Shown here piece after piece: positions 16,800-24,926 of a stretch of 35,308 bases of DNA (position 1 is the stretch's first letter; every line of letters starts with the position of its first letter). The stretch is from positions 1 to 35,308 of the forward strand of contig JAHEOI010000383.1 of assembly GCA_018610125.1 (NCBI GenBank), read 5' to 3'. The DNA comes from Verrucomicrobiota bacterium (GTDB taxonomy: Bacteria; Verrucomicrobiota; Verrucomicrobiia; Limisphaerales; JAHEOI01). The translations under genes and the position numbers were made by a program. The notes under the pieces are model-generated. The model did no database searches. It had not been told where the DNA came from and worked only from the letters and a program-made list of their open reading frames with translations.

Positions 16800-17405
16800 T
16801 CAGGTCCGATCTTTCCGGGCGATGACAACCGCCTTCGGTTGAAACGGCCAAGCGGCATAGCAGACCCGCGACACCCTTAACCCGGATTGCACGGCTGCCT
16901 TGTTGACGTCGGAGATCGGGAGGCTGCGGCGACGGGACCCGCGGCGCCTGTTAAACGGTGTCTCAATCCAGGCGGTAAACACGACCCCGTTGCGACCGAC
17001 TCGCCCAAAGCTGCTCAACAGACGTGCTCGTCGGTCCCCGTCCTGCAAATGGTGAAACAAGCGGTGACAGATGACCCAGTCAAACTGGTTTTCCGCGAAT
17101 GGGAGATGAAACACGTCACCCTGGCATACCATCCCGGAGGGCGCATTGGCGTTGTGCACCCGAAGCATCGACTCCGAGCTATCCAACGAGACCACCGCCG
17201 GAAATTTCTCCGTTAAGATGGAATGGATTCGACCCGTCCCGCATGGGGCGTCCAAGACCCGCTCGGCGCTGACGCCATTTAAAGCCCGCCGAAGCGCCAA
17301 CAACTCCAACCCGTGGCTTAGCCATCGGTCCGGTCGCTTTGCTTTCGTATGCCGGTCATATCGAACTGCCTGCTCGAAACCGTCGTAACGTTCATCCTTA
17401 ACCAA
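16800..17405 (-). CDS. Class I SAM-dependent methyltransferase
   Basis: The 201-residue protein has SAM motif I VLDAPCGTGR (50-59), an acidic motif II (VVSLDSS) and motif IV-like FDWVICHRLFHHL, as in small-molecule methyltransferases of the UbiE/BioC fold. The frame begins at a TTG (17405) immediately after an in-frame stop, and AGGGA lies 8 nt upstream. No other plausible start occurs before the fold begins, so TTG is the best choice. Its substrate is unknown. The InaA-type kinase gene follows with essentially no gap, suggesting joint modification of an envelope saccharide or lipid, which is inference from context only. Confidence 0.75.
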   Translation of the reverse strand: MVKDERYDGFEQAVRYDRHTKAKRPDRWLSHGLELLALRRALNGVSAERVLDAPCGTGRIHSILTEKFPAVVSLDSSESMLRVHNANAPSGMVCQGDVFHLPFAENQFDWVICHRLFHHLQDGDRRARLLSSFGRVGRNGVVFTAWIETPFNRRRGSRRRSLPISDVNKAAVQSGLRVSRVCYAAWPFQPKAVVIARKDRT

Positions 17406-17776
17406 TTATTCTGTCCCTTTCCAATCGATCCATTCCCCCCACCTTCAATTGGACCCCATTAATCACGGTCTGTTCAACGTTTGTGCCATTGAACAAGCTC
17501 AACGATGCGGTCGAAAGCGCGTACGCGGCCCTGAATGTCAAACTGTTCAGGCAAAGTAGGGTCTGTTGTCGCTGACAACCGCCGTTTTGTCTCAAAAAGA
17601 CCCTTCGAGCAAGATCGGCAGCGACTCTTATCGCTTGACGCCTATGGCTTGTGTCATCAAGACTCGTCTTCATGCAACCTTGTCACGATCGCCAACGGCG
17701 TCTTGGGCCTGTTGAGCATGTCGAGGTTGAGGGCAATGGGAAACCGAATCGATAATTTTCCAGGGACCAAGCGATT
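17406..17776. other. Divergent intergenic region upstream of the methyltransferase and PhoD genes
   Basis: These 371 bases lie between divergently transcribed genes and should hold promoters for both. TGTTCAA (17471-17477) and TTGAACA (17489-17495) form a perfect 7-bp inverted repeat with an 11-bp gap, a plausible operator. A 91-residue reverse frame here has no supporting features and is not called. No clear -10/-35 pair was identified. Confidence 0.35.
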
Positions 17777-20323
17777 ATGGACGAAATCACACGACGGCAA
17801 TTTATAAAGAATTCCGGGGTTCTTGCAGCCGGTGTGGCTGTGGGCAGTAGTTCCAACAGCCTTCTGGCAGAAACGGCTTCGGACGCCCCGAGCTTTGCGA
17901 GTGACTGGCAGCGACAGCCGGACCGCGTTTGGCTGGGGAGGGATTACTGGGCCAACCCACTGCGCGACTGGCGGCTCACAAAGGGCCGAATCGAACCTGT
18001 CAAGGCTGCCAGGGATCGCAATGTGCAGCTCCTGACACGACAGCTCGGTCAAAAGAAGGGGCGGCTGCAAATGAGCGTCACTGTAGGACGGGTCGGAGGC
18101 AAGCTCGCCTCGGGAAATGGAACAGCAGGGTTCTCCGTCGGTGTGCAAGGACCTCTTGAGGATTATCGCAGCGCCCTCATACGGGGACGTGGTCTTAGTG
18201 CCGGTTTGATATCCGACGGACGGTTGTTCATCGGGCAACAAACGTCGAAACGGCTAACGCTGGCAGGCTCAGTGACACTGCGCCTCGATGCCGAGCCATC
18301 CAAAAGCGGTTATCGACTGCGACTGACAGGCCACGACCCTGAAACCGGCAAAGTGCTCGGAGCCGTTGTCCACGATTCGGTGTCATCCGACACATTGGTC
18401 GGCAACCTTGCGTTGGTCTCGAACTTTGGCAAGCAATCGTTTCAGGGGTGGGGCCAAAAGGCGCCGCAAGGGACCGGCCGCTTTTGGTTTGCCGATTGGC
18501 AGGTAACCGGCGACAAGGTGGAAGCGCACGAAGAACGAGCGTTCGGCCCGATCCTGTTCAGTCAGTACACCCTTACGGGCGGTGTCATGAAGATGACCGC
18601 TCAGATGCCGCCGCTTGGCGAGCAGGACGAGAAAACAGTCCGACTCCAAGTAAAGCATGACGGGAAGTGGGCCACCATTGCGGAAGAGCAAATCGACCCG
18701 GATGCCCGTACAGCCACGTTCCGCGTTCCCGACTGGAGCTCCGAGGAGAGCACGCCCTACCGCTTGGCTTATGCAATCCGACACACCGACGGCACCGCTA
18801 AAGAGCACCAATGGACCGGGACAATCCGGCGCGAGCCGACTGAGAAGCGGGAGCTGGTGGTGGCGGACATCTCCTGCAACCATCACGACGCATTTCCGAA
18901 CTCGCAGTATGTCGCGAACATGGCCAAGGCCGACCCGGACGTGCTTACTTTTGTAGGCGACCAGTTTTACGAAGGGAGCGGCGGATATGGGATTGTGCGC
19001 GGGCCACTAAGCACGGCACTGCTCGATTACCTCCACCACTGGAATCTGCATGGGCTGACGTGGCGGGATCTGATGCGCGATCGACCGACCGTGACCATAC
19101 CGGACGATCACGATGTGTATCAAGGCAATGTGTGGGGTGAGTCCGGAGCGGCCAACGAGAAGGCGTTTCAGCGCGGCGGCTACCGCATGCAGCCCCGCTG
19201 GGTCAATACGGTGCATCGAACTCAAACCGCGCACCTGCCCGATCCTTACGACCCGACGCCCATCAAGCGGAACATCGGCGTCTACCACACTTCGATGACC
19301 TATGGTGGCGTCAGTTTTGCGATCCTTGCCGACCGAATGTTTAAAACCGGACCGGAAGGCGTTGTGCCGCCGACCGAGACGCGATCGGACTGGGTCACAA
19401 GCCCGGATTACGACGTGGAAAAGGCGGACGTGCCCGAGGCCGAATTGCTGGGCGAGCGCCAGTTGCGGTTTCTCCGCGAATGGGCCACGGATTGGCGCCA
19501 CGCGGAAATGAAGGCCGTTCTTTCCCAAACCATCTTCACCGCGATGGCGACCCACCACGGCGGACGAGACCATTACCTCGTGGCTGATTTCGACTCGAAC
19601 GCATGGCCTCAAACACCACGCAACAACGCTTTGCGCGAAATCCGCAAATGCTTTGCCGTGCACCTTGCCGGAGATCAGCACCTGCCGGCTGTGGTGCATT
19701 ACGGCATCGATGACCATCGCGATGCCGGAGTGGCGTTCGCAGGGCCTGCCGTCAACGTGGGCTACTTGCGGTGGTTTCACCCGAAATCACCGGGCAAGAA
19801 TCGCTCCTCGGATTCGCCACGGAACACCGGCGATTTCACCGACGGCTTTGGCCATCCGATGACCGTGCTTGCGGTCCATAACCCGGTGGACAATCCGGGC
19901 GGTCCGCCATTGGAGCGAATGCGGCGGAAGGCATCCGGGATCGGCTTGGCGCGTTTCGACAAATCGGCGCGCCGCGTTACGCTCGAATGCTGGCCTTACT
20001 TGGCGGACCCGACGAGGGATGAGCAATGCGAGGGCTGGCCGGTAGAGGTCGATATGCTCGACAACTATGGGCGGTCCCGTAACGCGATGTTGCCAACGCT
20101 CTCCATTCGAGGCGTCAAGCAGCCGGTCATTGACGTCCTAACGGAAGGGAACGAGCTGTTATACACGTTGCGGGCCCCGGGGGCCACCTATCAGCCGCCA
20201 GTATTCGAGGCAGGTCGGTACACCGTACGGGTGCGTGATCCGGAAAAAGGGATTGAACGGGAAATTTCCCCTCTCACGGCCAAAGCGCAACAATCGGAGC
20301 AAATCGAGGTGGACCTACGGTGA
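17777..20323 (+). CDS. Tat-exported PhoD-like metallophosphatase
   Basis: The 848-residue protein opens with a Tat signal (RRQFIK at 6-11, then GVLAAGVAVGSS). Residues about 45-245 look like a laminin-G/concanavalin-type beta domain (ending FWFADWQV). Residues about 260-355 look Ig-like. From about 360 comes a PhoD-type phosphatase with metal-ligand blocks ADISCNHHD (363-371), FVGDQFYE (392-399), IPDDHDVYQGN (441-451) and HLAGDQH (629-635). The family hydrolyses phosphomono- or diesters at the cell surface or periplasm with Ca/Fe-type metal centres. The N-terminal additions make it longer than PhoD of Bacillus (about 580 residues). The racemase gene starts 89 nt downstream on the same strand. 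It may supply phosphate, or act on an unusual ester; the sequence does not say. Confidence 0.87.
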   Translation: MDEITRRQFIKNSGVLAAGVAVGSSSNSLLAETASDAPSFASDWQRQPDRVWLGRDYWANPLRDWRLTKGRIEPVKAARDRNVQLLTRQLGQKKGRLQMSVTVGRVGGKLASGNGTAGFSVGVQGPLEDYRSALIRGRGLSAGLISDGRLFIGQQTSKRLTLAGSVTLRLDAEPSKSGYRLRLTGHDPETGKVLGAVVHDSVSSDTLVGNLALVSNFGKQSFQGWGQKAPQGTGRFWFADWQVTGDKVEAHEERAFGPILFSQYTLTGGVMKMTAQMPPLGEQDEKTVRLQVKHDGKWATIAEEQIDPDARTATFRVPDWSSEESTPYRLAYAIRHTDGTAKEHQWTGTIRREPTEKRELVVADISCNHHDAFPNSQYVANMAKADPDVLTFVGDQFYEGSGGYGIVRGPLSTALLDYLHHWNLHGLTWRDLMRDRPTVTIPDDHDVYQGNVWGESGAANEKAFQRGGYRMQPRWVNTVHRTQTAHLPDPYDPTPIKRNIGVYHTSMTYGGVSFAILADRMFKTGPEGVVPPTETRSDWVTSPDYDVEKADVPEAELLGERQLRFLREWATDWRHAEMKAVLSQTIFTAMATHHGGRDHYLVADFDSNAWPQTPRNNALREIRKCFAVHLAGDQHLPAVVHYGIDDHRDAGVAFAGPAVNVGYLRWFHPKSPGKNRSSDSPRNTGDFTDGFGHPMTVLAVHNPVDNPGGPPLERMRRKASGIGLARFDKSARRVTLECWPYLADPTRDEQCEGWPVEVDMLDNYGRSRNAMLPTLSIRGVKQPVIDVLTEGNELLYTLRAPGATYQPPVFEAGRYTVRVRDPEKGIEREISPLTAKAQQSEQIEVDLR

Positions 20324-20412
20324 CTTTATGACACGGTCTCTCGGGCTGCGATGCAACCAACCGGCTGACCGTGGCCCGGGAGCCGCTCTGGAAGCTATCT
20401 CACGCCGACTTT

Positions 20413-21117
20413 ATGAAGACGATTGGCATGCTCGGCGGAATGAGCCCGGAATCGACCCGGATTTACTATGAGCGTATCAACCGGAGGGTTCGCAAGGAGC
20501 TGGGTGACGATCACTCGGCGAAAATTATCCTATACAGCTTCGACTTTGCTCCTATCAAGCGCCTCGCCCATGATGGGGAGTGGGAGAAGCTCGCTACCGA
20601 ATTAATCAGGGCCGCCCAAAGTGTTGAGAAAGCCGGTGCCGATTTCCTGCTCCTTTGCACGAACACGGTGCACAAGGTAGCGGACGAAGTTCAGCAGGCG
20701 TTAAACCTGCCGATATTGCACATTGTCGATGTCACCGCCGCAGCCGCAAAGCATCATGGCTGCTCGTGTCTTGGGCTTTTGGGAACCAAGTTTACAATGG
20801 AAGGAGACTTCTATTCCGAGCGCCTTCGATCGAAGCACGGCATTGAGACGATTCTTCCCGGAGAGAGCGACCGGGAATGGCTGCATCACGTCATCTATGA
20901 CGAACTGTGCCGCGGTGAGATTTCTCCTGAATCCCAGCGGCAATGCTCCAAGATACTTGGAGAGCTCAAGCGCCGTGGAGCAGACGGACTGATTCTGGGC
21001 TGCACCGAGCTCTCGCTGCTGCGAGACGCTCTTGAGCTCCCACTCCCCATCTTTGACACGACCGAGCTTCACTCGGAGGCCGCGGCCGATTTCGCAATGG
21101 AGAGACCGCGTCGTTGA
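20413..21117 (+). CDS. Aspartate/glutamate racemase family protein
   Basis: Beginning MKTIGMLGGMSPEST, this 234-residue protein has both catalytic cysteines of the cofactor-independent racemases: C82 in LLLCTNTVH and C197 in LILGCTEL, plus GLLGT at about 121-125. It should interconvert L and D forms of Asp, Glu or another amino acid in the cytoplasm; the YgeA-like subgroup has broader substrates. The ATG at 20413 fits the family start, whereas an upstream in-frame GTG at 20371 would add 14 residues. No strong ribosome binding site was seen. It lies 89 nt after the phosphatase gene. D-amino acids might feed peptidoglycan, but murI elsewhere would be the usual source. Confidence 0.88.
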   Translation: MKTIGMLGGMSPESTRIYYERINRRVRKELGDDHSAKIILYSFDFAPIKRLAHDGEWEKLATELIRAAQSVEKAGADFLLLCTNTVHKVADEVQQALNLPILHIVDVTAAAAKHHGCSCLGLLGTKFTMEGDFYSERLRSKHGIETILPGESDREWLHHVIYDELCRGEISPESQRQCSKILGELKRRGADGLILGCTELSLLRDALELPLPIFDTTELHSEAAADFAMERPRR

Positions 21118-21153
21118 AACAACCTTAAGACTGAGCTCACACTGAGAGGCTAC

Positions 21154-21265
21154 CTTCCTACTTTCCTACCTTCCTACTTTCCTACTTTCCTACTTTCCTA
21201 CTTTCCTACCTTCCTACTTTCCTACCTTCCTACCTTCCTACTTTCCTACCTTCCTACCTTCCTAC
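21154..21265. repeat. Octamer tandem repeat (C/T)TTCCTAC, 14 copies
   Basis: Fourteen perfect units of eight bases run from 21154 to 21265; only the first base varies (C or T). The tract is pure pyrimidine except for one A per unit. It lies between convergent genes, and its last unit supplies the TAG stop codon (21264-21262) of the reverse-strand 813-residue protein gene. Such a tract should change length by slippage. A change at the last copy could alter the stop context of that gene. Confidence 0.95.
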
Positions 21266-23703
21266 TTCTCGACGACGCGGATACGAATGAATTGAGAATC
21301 GAGCTCGTCGATCGCGTTCCTTAAGCCTGCTGTGACTTCCTCAACCCCATTAGCGGAGGAGCGATTAATTTCCTCGGTAATCTCCTGCTCTTCGACTTGT
21401 CGCCAATGGATAAGGTCATCCGAGACCTCAATCCGGTATTCCACATGGTCCATTGCCTCGACCGGGCGCTTGAAGCGTAAGCCGAAATGGAGGCCGTTAT
21501 CCTTGCGTTGCAGATCGGCGTGCGCTTGCCCGCGGTCCTTGGGATCGATCGGGCTTGAGCTCATGGCCCATTCAACGAAATCGGGCGCGCCATCCCCATC
21601 AGCGTCACCCGGCTGCTTCGGCATAGGAGCTTCTCCCGACGGGCCTTCGTCCCTCTTTAACCATTTCTCCAGCCATCGTCCGAAAGGGTGACCGCGATTT
21701 ATCAGGAACATGGACCGGTCCACGGGCGTACCATTAATTCTTAAAACGAAGATGTGGTTTCCGGGGCGCAAGCCATGGAACTGAAACGTTCGGCTAAACA
21801 CCGGCTTTGGCAGCGGCGGGCTGTCTGGATTCTCCTCAAGGGCCATCCTGTCCACGAACAGATCCAAGTAGATTTTCCGTCCTTTGCGTTTTGACTCACC
21901 CCAATGATTCAGGGTCACGTCCCGACCGGTCTCGCTAAAATCGGCAGATGCGTGGATCTCAACCGTCTGCTCACCGACATTGGCCTTCATCTCCGTCAAG
22001 ACGTCGCTCCAAACACCTTGGCCATCGTCGTTATCCTCGTCATCCGGCCCTTTCCCCGGGGGAAGCTCCCCTTCGTCAGGACCCAGCATGAAACGTGTCT
22101 TGGCAAATGCAACCCCGTTCATTTGAAAAACGACCTCATAAGGACCGGCGTCAACCATCGCCGATCCCGAGCCCCCTGAGCCCTCGAGGTTTGGGGTATC
22201 GTCAAATGGGCTCTCCAGCAGCAGATAGCGATGCGTCTGGACCGTCGGCTCATCCGGCTCGCGGATGAATTGCACCGGGTTCGCCTTGGCGTTCAAAAGA
22301 AATCGATTTCCATCCCGGGTCGGCTCTCCCCAATCAATGATGGAATGATAAGGAAAGTCGAAAAAGGTCGCTCGCACATTGGCGAAGACCGCCTTCTCGG
22401 TTTGCTCGATCTTAATGGAAGCTTTTGCTGGAAACGGACGCTCATCTTTGCCCTCCGGAAAACGGAAGGCTTTTTTGGCGTAAGGAAAGCCATTGATGCG
22501 GTAGACGATTTGGTATTCCCCGGGCTCGGGAACCTCCAGATTATAGTTGAGGTTATAAGTCTCCGACTCGCCGCGCTTTTCCGGGATATGAAATTCCCCT
22601 TTGACCTCGCCATTGATCACAAAGGTTTTTCCCTCCAGGCGTGGCTTCCCTTGATCGCTAATATGATAGAAAGGTTCGAGGAACCGGAGGTGCGCGCGCA
22701 AGGAAACCGGACTCTCCTGCAAATCGCCCAAGATCAATTTCACCTCGGCGGGCACAGGACGGCCCTTGCCAATTTTCAAACGCTTTGAAGCCAAGTCTGT
22801 CTCGTTATCACGCACGACGAACCGGTAGTCGCCTTCTGGCAAATCGGACAGCTCGTAACGATGCGAGATTGGAGTGACCACCGGATTGACAATCTGGCCT
22901 TCCTCCGGGCCCTTGAATTCCACGTCCACCCACACCCGCTTTCCATCGCGCTGAACCTGCCCCCAATCAGTGACCTGGTAGCCAGAATTGCGAAATACGA
23001 GGGTCACTTCCGCCACCGTTCCTTCAGACGTGGCATGGATTTGAATCCGAGTTTTTAGCGGCGCGTTTGGGGGAGCTTCCCCAGTTTCCCCGATTCGATT
23101 GTGAAATGCCCCCAACAATGCCGGAGGGAGGGATTTGTCATCGTCGCGTCGAACTTGCTCAGGCTGCAGCAATACCGCGTATCGTCCGACGTTGGCTTTG
23201 GTCCATCCTTCCTCCGGGACAGGAATAGAATAAATGGCCTTCCAACCGTTCCGCTCCCGGGGCAACCTCTCGGAAGTCTCACCCAAGCGAGGCGGTACCA
23301 TTGGGGCTCCATGAGGTCCGTTTGAATCAAGTCTGCGGCCGTCAGGTTCCGCGCTTTTCGGGTCGCGAAGAGGCCTCTTCATTCGCCTTTCCTCGACTGT
23401 TTCCAAATACCCGATTTGGTTGTAGCCGCGCCGACTGACAATCCAGATATCCCCATCACCCAGGGATTCACGATCCACATCGCCACCATAAAACACGGTC
23501 ACTGTGTGGTCTTGGCTGCTTTCCGAATGGATGTCGGAAGCTTCCATTCGCGGAACGGATAAATCGATCACCTCGATTGGAACAGGCCCAGGCTCGGGGG
23601 AAACCCGGGAAGGGGGCTGAGCCAGGGAAGGGGTAACCAACATCACTCCCAGAGCCAACAAGCCATAGGATCTAAGAAAGTAGGTCAGCAATTGCGTTTT
23701 CAT
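21262..23703 (-). CDS. Large secreted protein with about four copies of an unrecognised ~100-residue repeat
   Basis: The 813-residue protein starts with a signal peptide (about 1-28, ending SLAQ). Residues about 43-185 contain an Ig-like domain common in PVC secreted proteins (TVTVFYGGDVD, then NVGRYAVLLQ). Four related units follow at about 217-312, 318-415, 424-540 and 567-669. They share a pattern: aromatic/Gly, then DWG or a variant, R-D/E-GK, a beta-rich middle, then G-x-Y-x-hydrophobic-V-x-R-x-NG-x-x-x-A and a final Phe or Leu. Near 698-722 is a calcium-type DADGDGAPDFVEWA motif, then a C-terminal beta domain (VEYRIEVSDDLIHW). No enzyme motif is seen. The family is unknown to me; I infer a surface adhesin or binding protein. 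It may belong to the pseudopilin operon upstream. Confidence 0.75.
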   Translation of the reverse strand: MKTQLLTYFLRSYGLLALGVMLVTPSLAQPPSRVSPEPGPVPIEVIDLSVPRMEASDIHSESSQDHTVTVFYGGDVDRESLGDGDIWIVSRRGYNQIGYLETVEERRMKRPLRDPKSAEPDGRRLDSNGPHGAPMVPPRLGETSERLPRERNGWKAIYSIPVPEEGWTKANVGRYAVLLQPEQVRRDDDKSLPPALLGAFHNRIGETGEAPPNAPLKTRIQIHATSEGTVAEVTLVFRNSGYQVTDWGQVQRDGKRVWVDVEFKGPEEGQIVNPVVTPISHRYELSDLPEGDYRFVVRDNETDLASKRLKIGKGRPVPAEVKLILGDLQESPVSLRAHLRFLEPFYHISDQGKPRLEGKTFVINGEVKGEFHIPEKRGESETYNLNYNLEVPEPGEYQIVYRINGFPYAKKAFRFPEGKDERPFPAKASIKIEQTEKAVFANVRATFFDFPYHSIIDWGEPTRDGNRFLLNAKANPVQFIREPDEPTVQTHRYLLLESPFDDTPNLEGSGGSGSAMVDAGPYEVVFQMNGVAFAKTRFMLGPDEGELPPGKGPDDEDNDDGQGVWSDVLTEMKANVGEQTVEIHASADFSETGRDVTLNHWGESKRKGRKIYLDLFVDRMALEENPDSPPLPKPVFSRTFQFHGLRPGNHIFVLRINGTPVDRSMFLINRGHPFGRWLEKWLKRDEGPSGEAPMPKQPGDADGDGAPDFVEWAMSSSPIDPKDRGQAHADLQRKDNGLHFGLRFKRPVEAMDHVEYRIEVSDDLIHWRQVEEQEITEEINRSSANGVEEVTAGLRNAIDELDSQFIRIRVVEK

Positions 23704-23920
23704 AAGCAGCCATTAAGCCGTGTGCGTTCCCCAAGGGGATTTCCCTAAGCTTCCGCACATTACGGTTTGCAAAGCAATAAGTATGCCATTGGGCACACCT
23801 ATTCCTCTCCAGCGGACATCCCGGACGGCGCCGAGAATGCGTACTGGAGCAACTGGAAATGGATCGAGCGCCCTGGCTCGCAAGAACACAAGAGCGGGAA
23901 GCGCCTGCCACTTCCTCAGA

Positions 23921-24031
23921 CTCACATTTTGGCGCGAATTTCAGTCGGTTTTAGGGTTTGCGCTTCGGGCCTGCGACGCACGCTAGCTTATCTTATGGAG
24001 TGCGCGTGACTTGTCACCGCCAAAATGTGAG
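23921..24031. repeat. 111-bp segment bounded by perfect 14-bp inverted repeats
   Basis: CTCACATTTTGGCG at 23921-23934 is the exact reverse complement of CGCCAAAATGTGAG at 24018-24031, leaving 83 bases between them. The segment ends 7 nt from the pseudopilin stop codon and precedes the 813-residue protein gene. It could be a small non-autonomous mobile element or a looping regulatory site. I see no flanking target duplication. The rest of 23704-24038 holds no gene. Confidence 0.7.
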
Positions 24032-24038
24032 GGCTGCC

Positions 24039-24896
24039 TTAAAACGGGTCGGTGAGCAGCTTCCGATGTGGTTGGTGATCATTGTTCCAGCGACGAAGCG
24101 CCTCAGGGGTTTTCTTGAAGAGCTCTTTTCGATGGATTGTCTCGGTGTGCCCGTCAGCGAAGACGATGTTGTACTGACCGTCGTGGCGCTTTTTGGTCGC
24201 TTCGATGATACCGCTGCTACCGGGCCAAAATGTCGATTGCACCCCGTTGCGTGAGTTAATATCGATCATTGCCATCCCGCTGTAGGTTTCCCCTTCTTCG
24301 GCGCCGTATAAGCCGTTCATGATCACCCCGTTGACCCAGATGAGATGGGCATCTCCCAGGGCAATCATGTCACTGGGAGCCTTGACCTCCGACTGCTTAA
24401 CATGGATTCCGTGCTTCGGGATGTTGGCAAGATCCGGACGGGGCGGCGTTTGAAACAATGTCTTGGAGTAGATCCCTCCCAGCCCGAGCCGGCTGCGAAG
24501 GAATTTCGTCCCGTTGGCGTTATAACCATAACTTCCCAAAGGGACCCCTTGCCTGTTTCCCGGGACCGTTGCCCCTTCATAATCGGGACACCGGTAGAGC
24601 CCGTTCGTCCAGTTGGCATCGGTGTAATCTTCGATGCGCGCCGGCCAGTATTGGAATGTCTCCTCGGAGTAAGGATCCCAGTTAAATACCGGATAATGAT
24701 GGTTATCGAGCGTGTAAGAGGTAAGACCGATCCCTACCTGACGGAGGTTGCTCTTGCACTTGGCTGTCTTGGCTGCTTGTTTGGCCTCACCCAACGCAGG
24801 AAGAAGCAGCGACGCCAAAATGGCAATAATGGCGATCACCACCAGCAGCTCGATAAGTGTGAATCCGGCGGTCTTCTCGTTTCGCTGCCTCCTCAT
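24039..24896 (-). CDS. Prepilin-like protein with H-X9-DG motif
   Basis: The 285-residue protein has a type IV prepilin/pseudopilin leader: a basic start, the cleavage site G11 before FTLIE, and the hydrophobic helix LLVVIAIIAILASLLLPAL. Near the C-terminus, H238 and D248-G249 are separated by nine residues (HDGQYNIVFADG), the H-X9-DG signature of the abundant planctomycete/verrucomicrobial prepilin-like class. The leader would be cut by a prepilin peptidase and the protein assembled or anchored in the envelope; the exact role of this class is not established. It follows the unknown secreted protein gene by 30 nt, so the two form an operon, possibly with the 813-residue protein gene 335 nt downstream. 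Confidence 0.93.
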   Translation of the reverse strand: MRRQRNEKTAGFTLIELLVVIAIIAILASLLLPALGEAKQAAKTAKCKSNLRQVGIGLTSYTLDNHHYPVFNWDPYSEETFQYWPARIEDYTDANWTNGLYRCPDYEGATVPGNRQGVPLGSYGYNANGTKFLRSRLGLGGIYSKTLFQTPPRPDLANIPKHGIHVKQSEVKAPSDMIALGDAHLIWVNGVIMNGLYGAEEGETYSGMAMIDINSRNGVQSTFWPGSSGIIEATKKRHDGQYNIVFADGHTETIHRKELFKKTPEALRRWNNDHQPHRKLLTDPF

Positions 24897-24926
24897 AACT
24901 CGATTCCAACGGCCCTGGAGACGACC

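Noticed and set aside
17398..17673. Reverse 91-residue frame in the region upstream of the methyltransferase/kinase pair
   Set aside because: There is no ribosome binding site, domain or signal peptide, and it would fill a region expected to hold divergent promoters.
21154..21265. CRISPR array
   Set aside because: The repeat is a contiguous 8-bp tandem array with no spacers, and there are no cas genes nearby.
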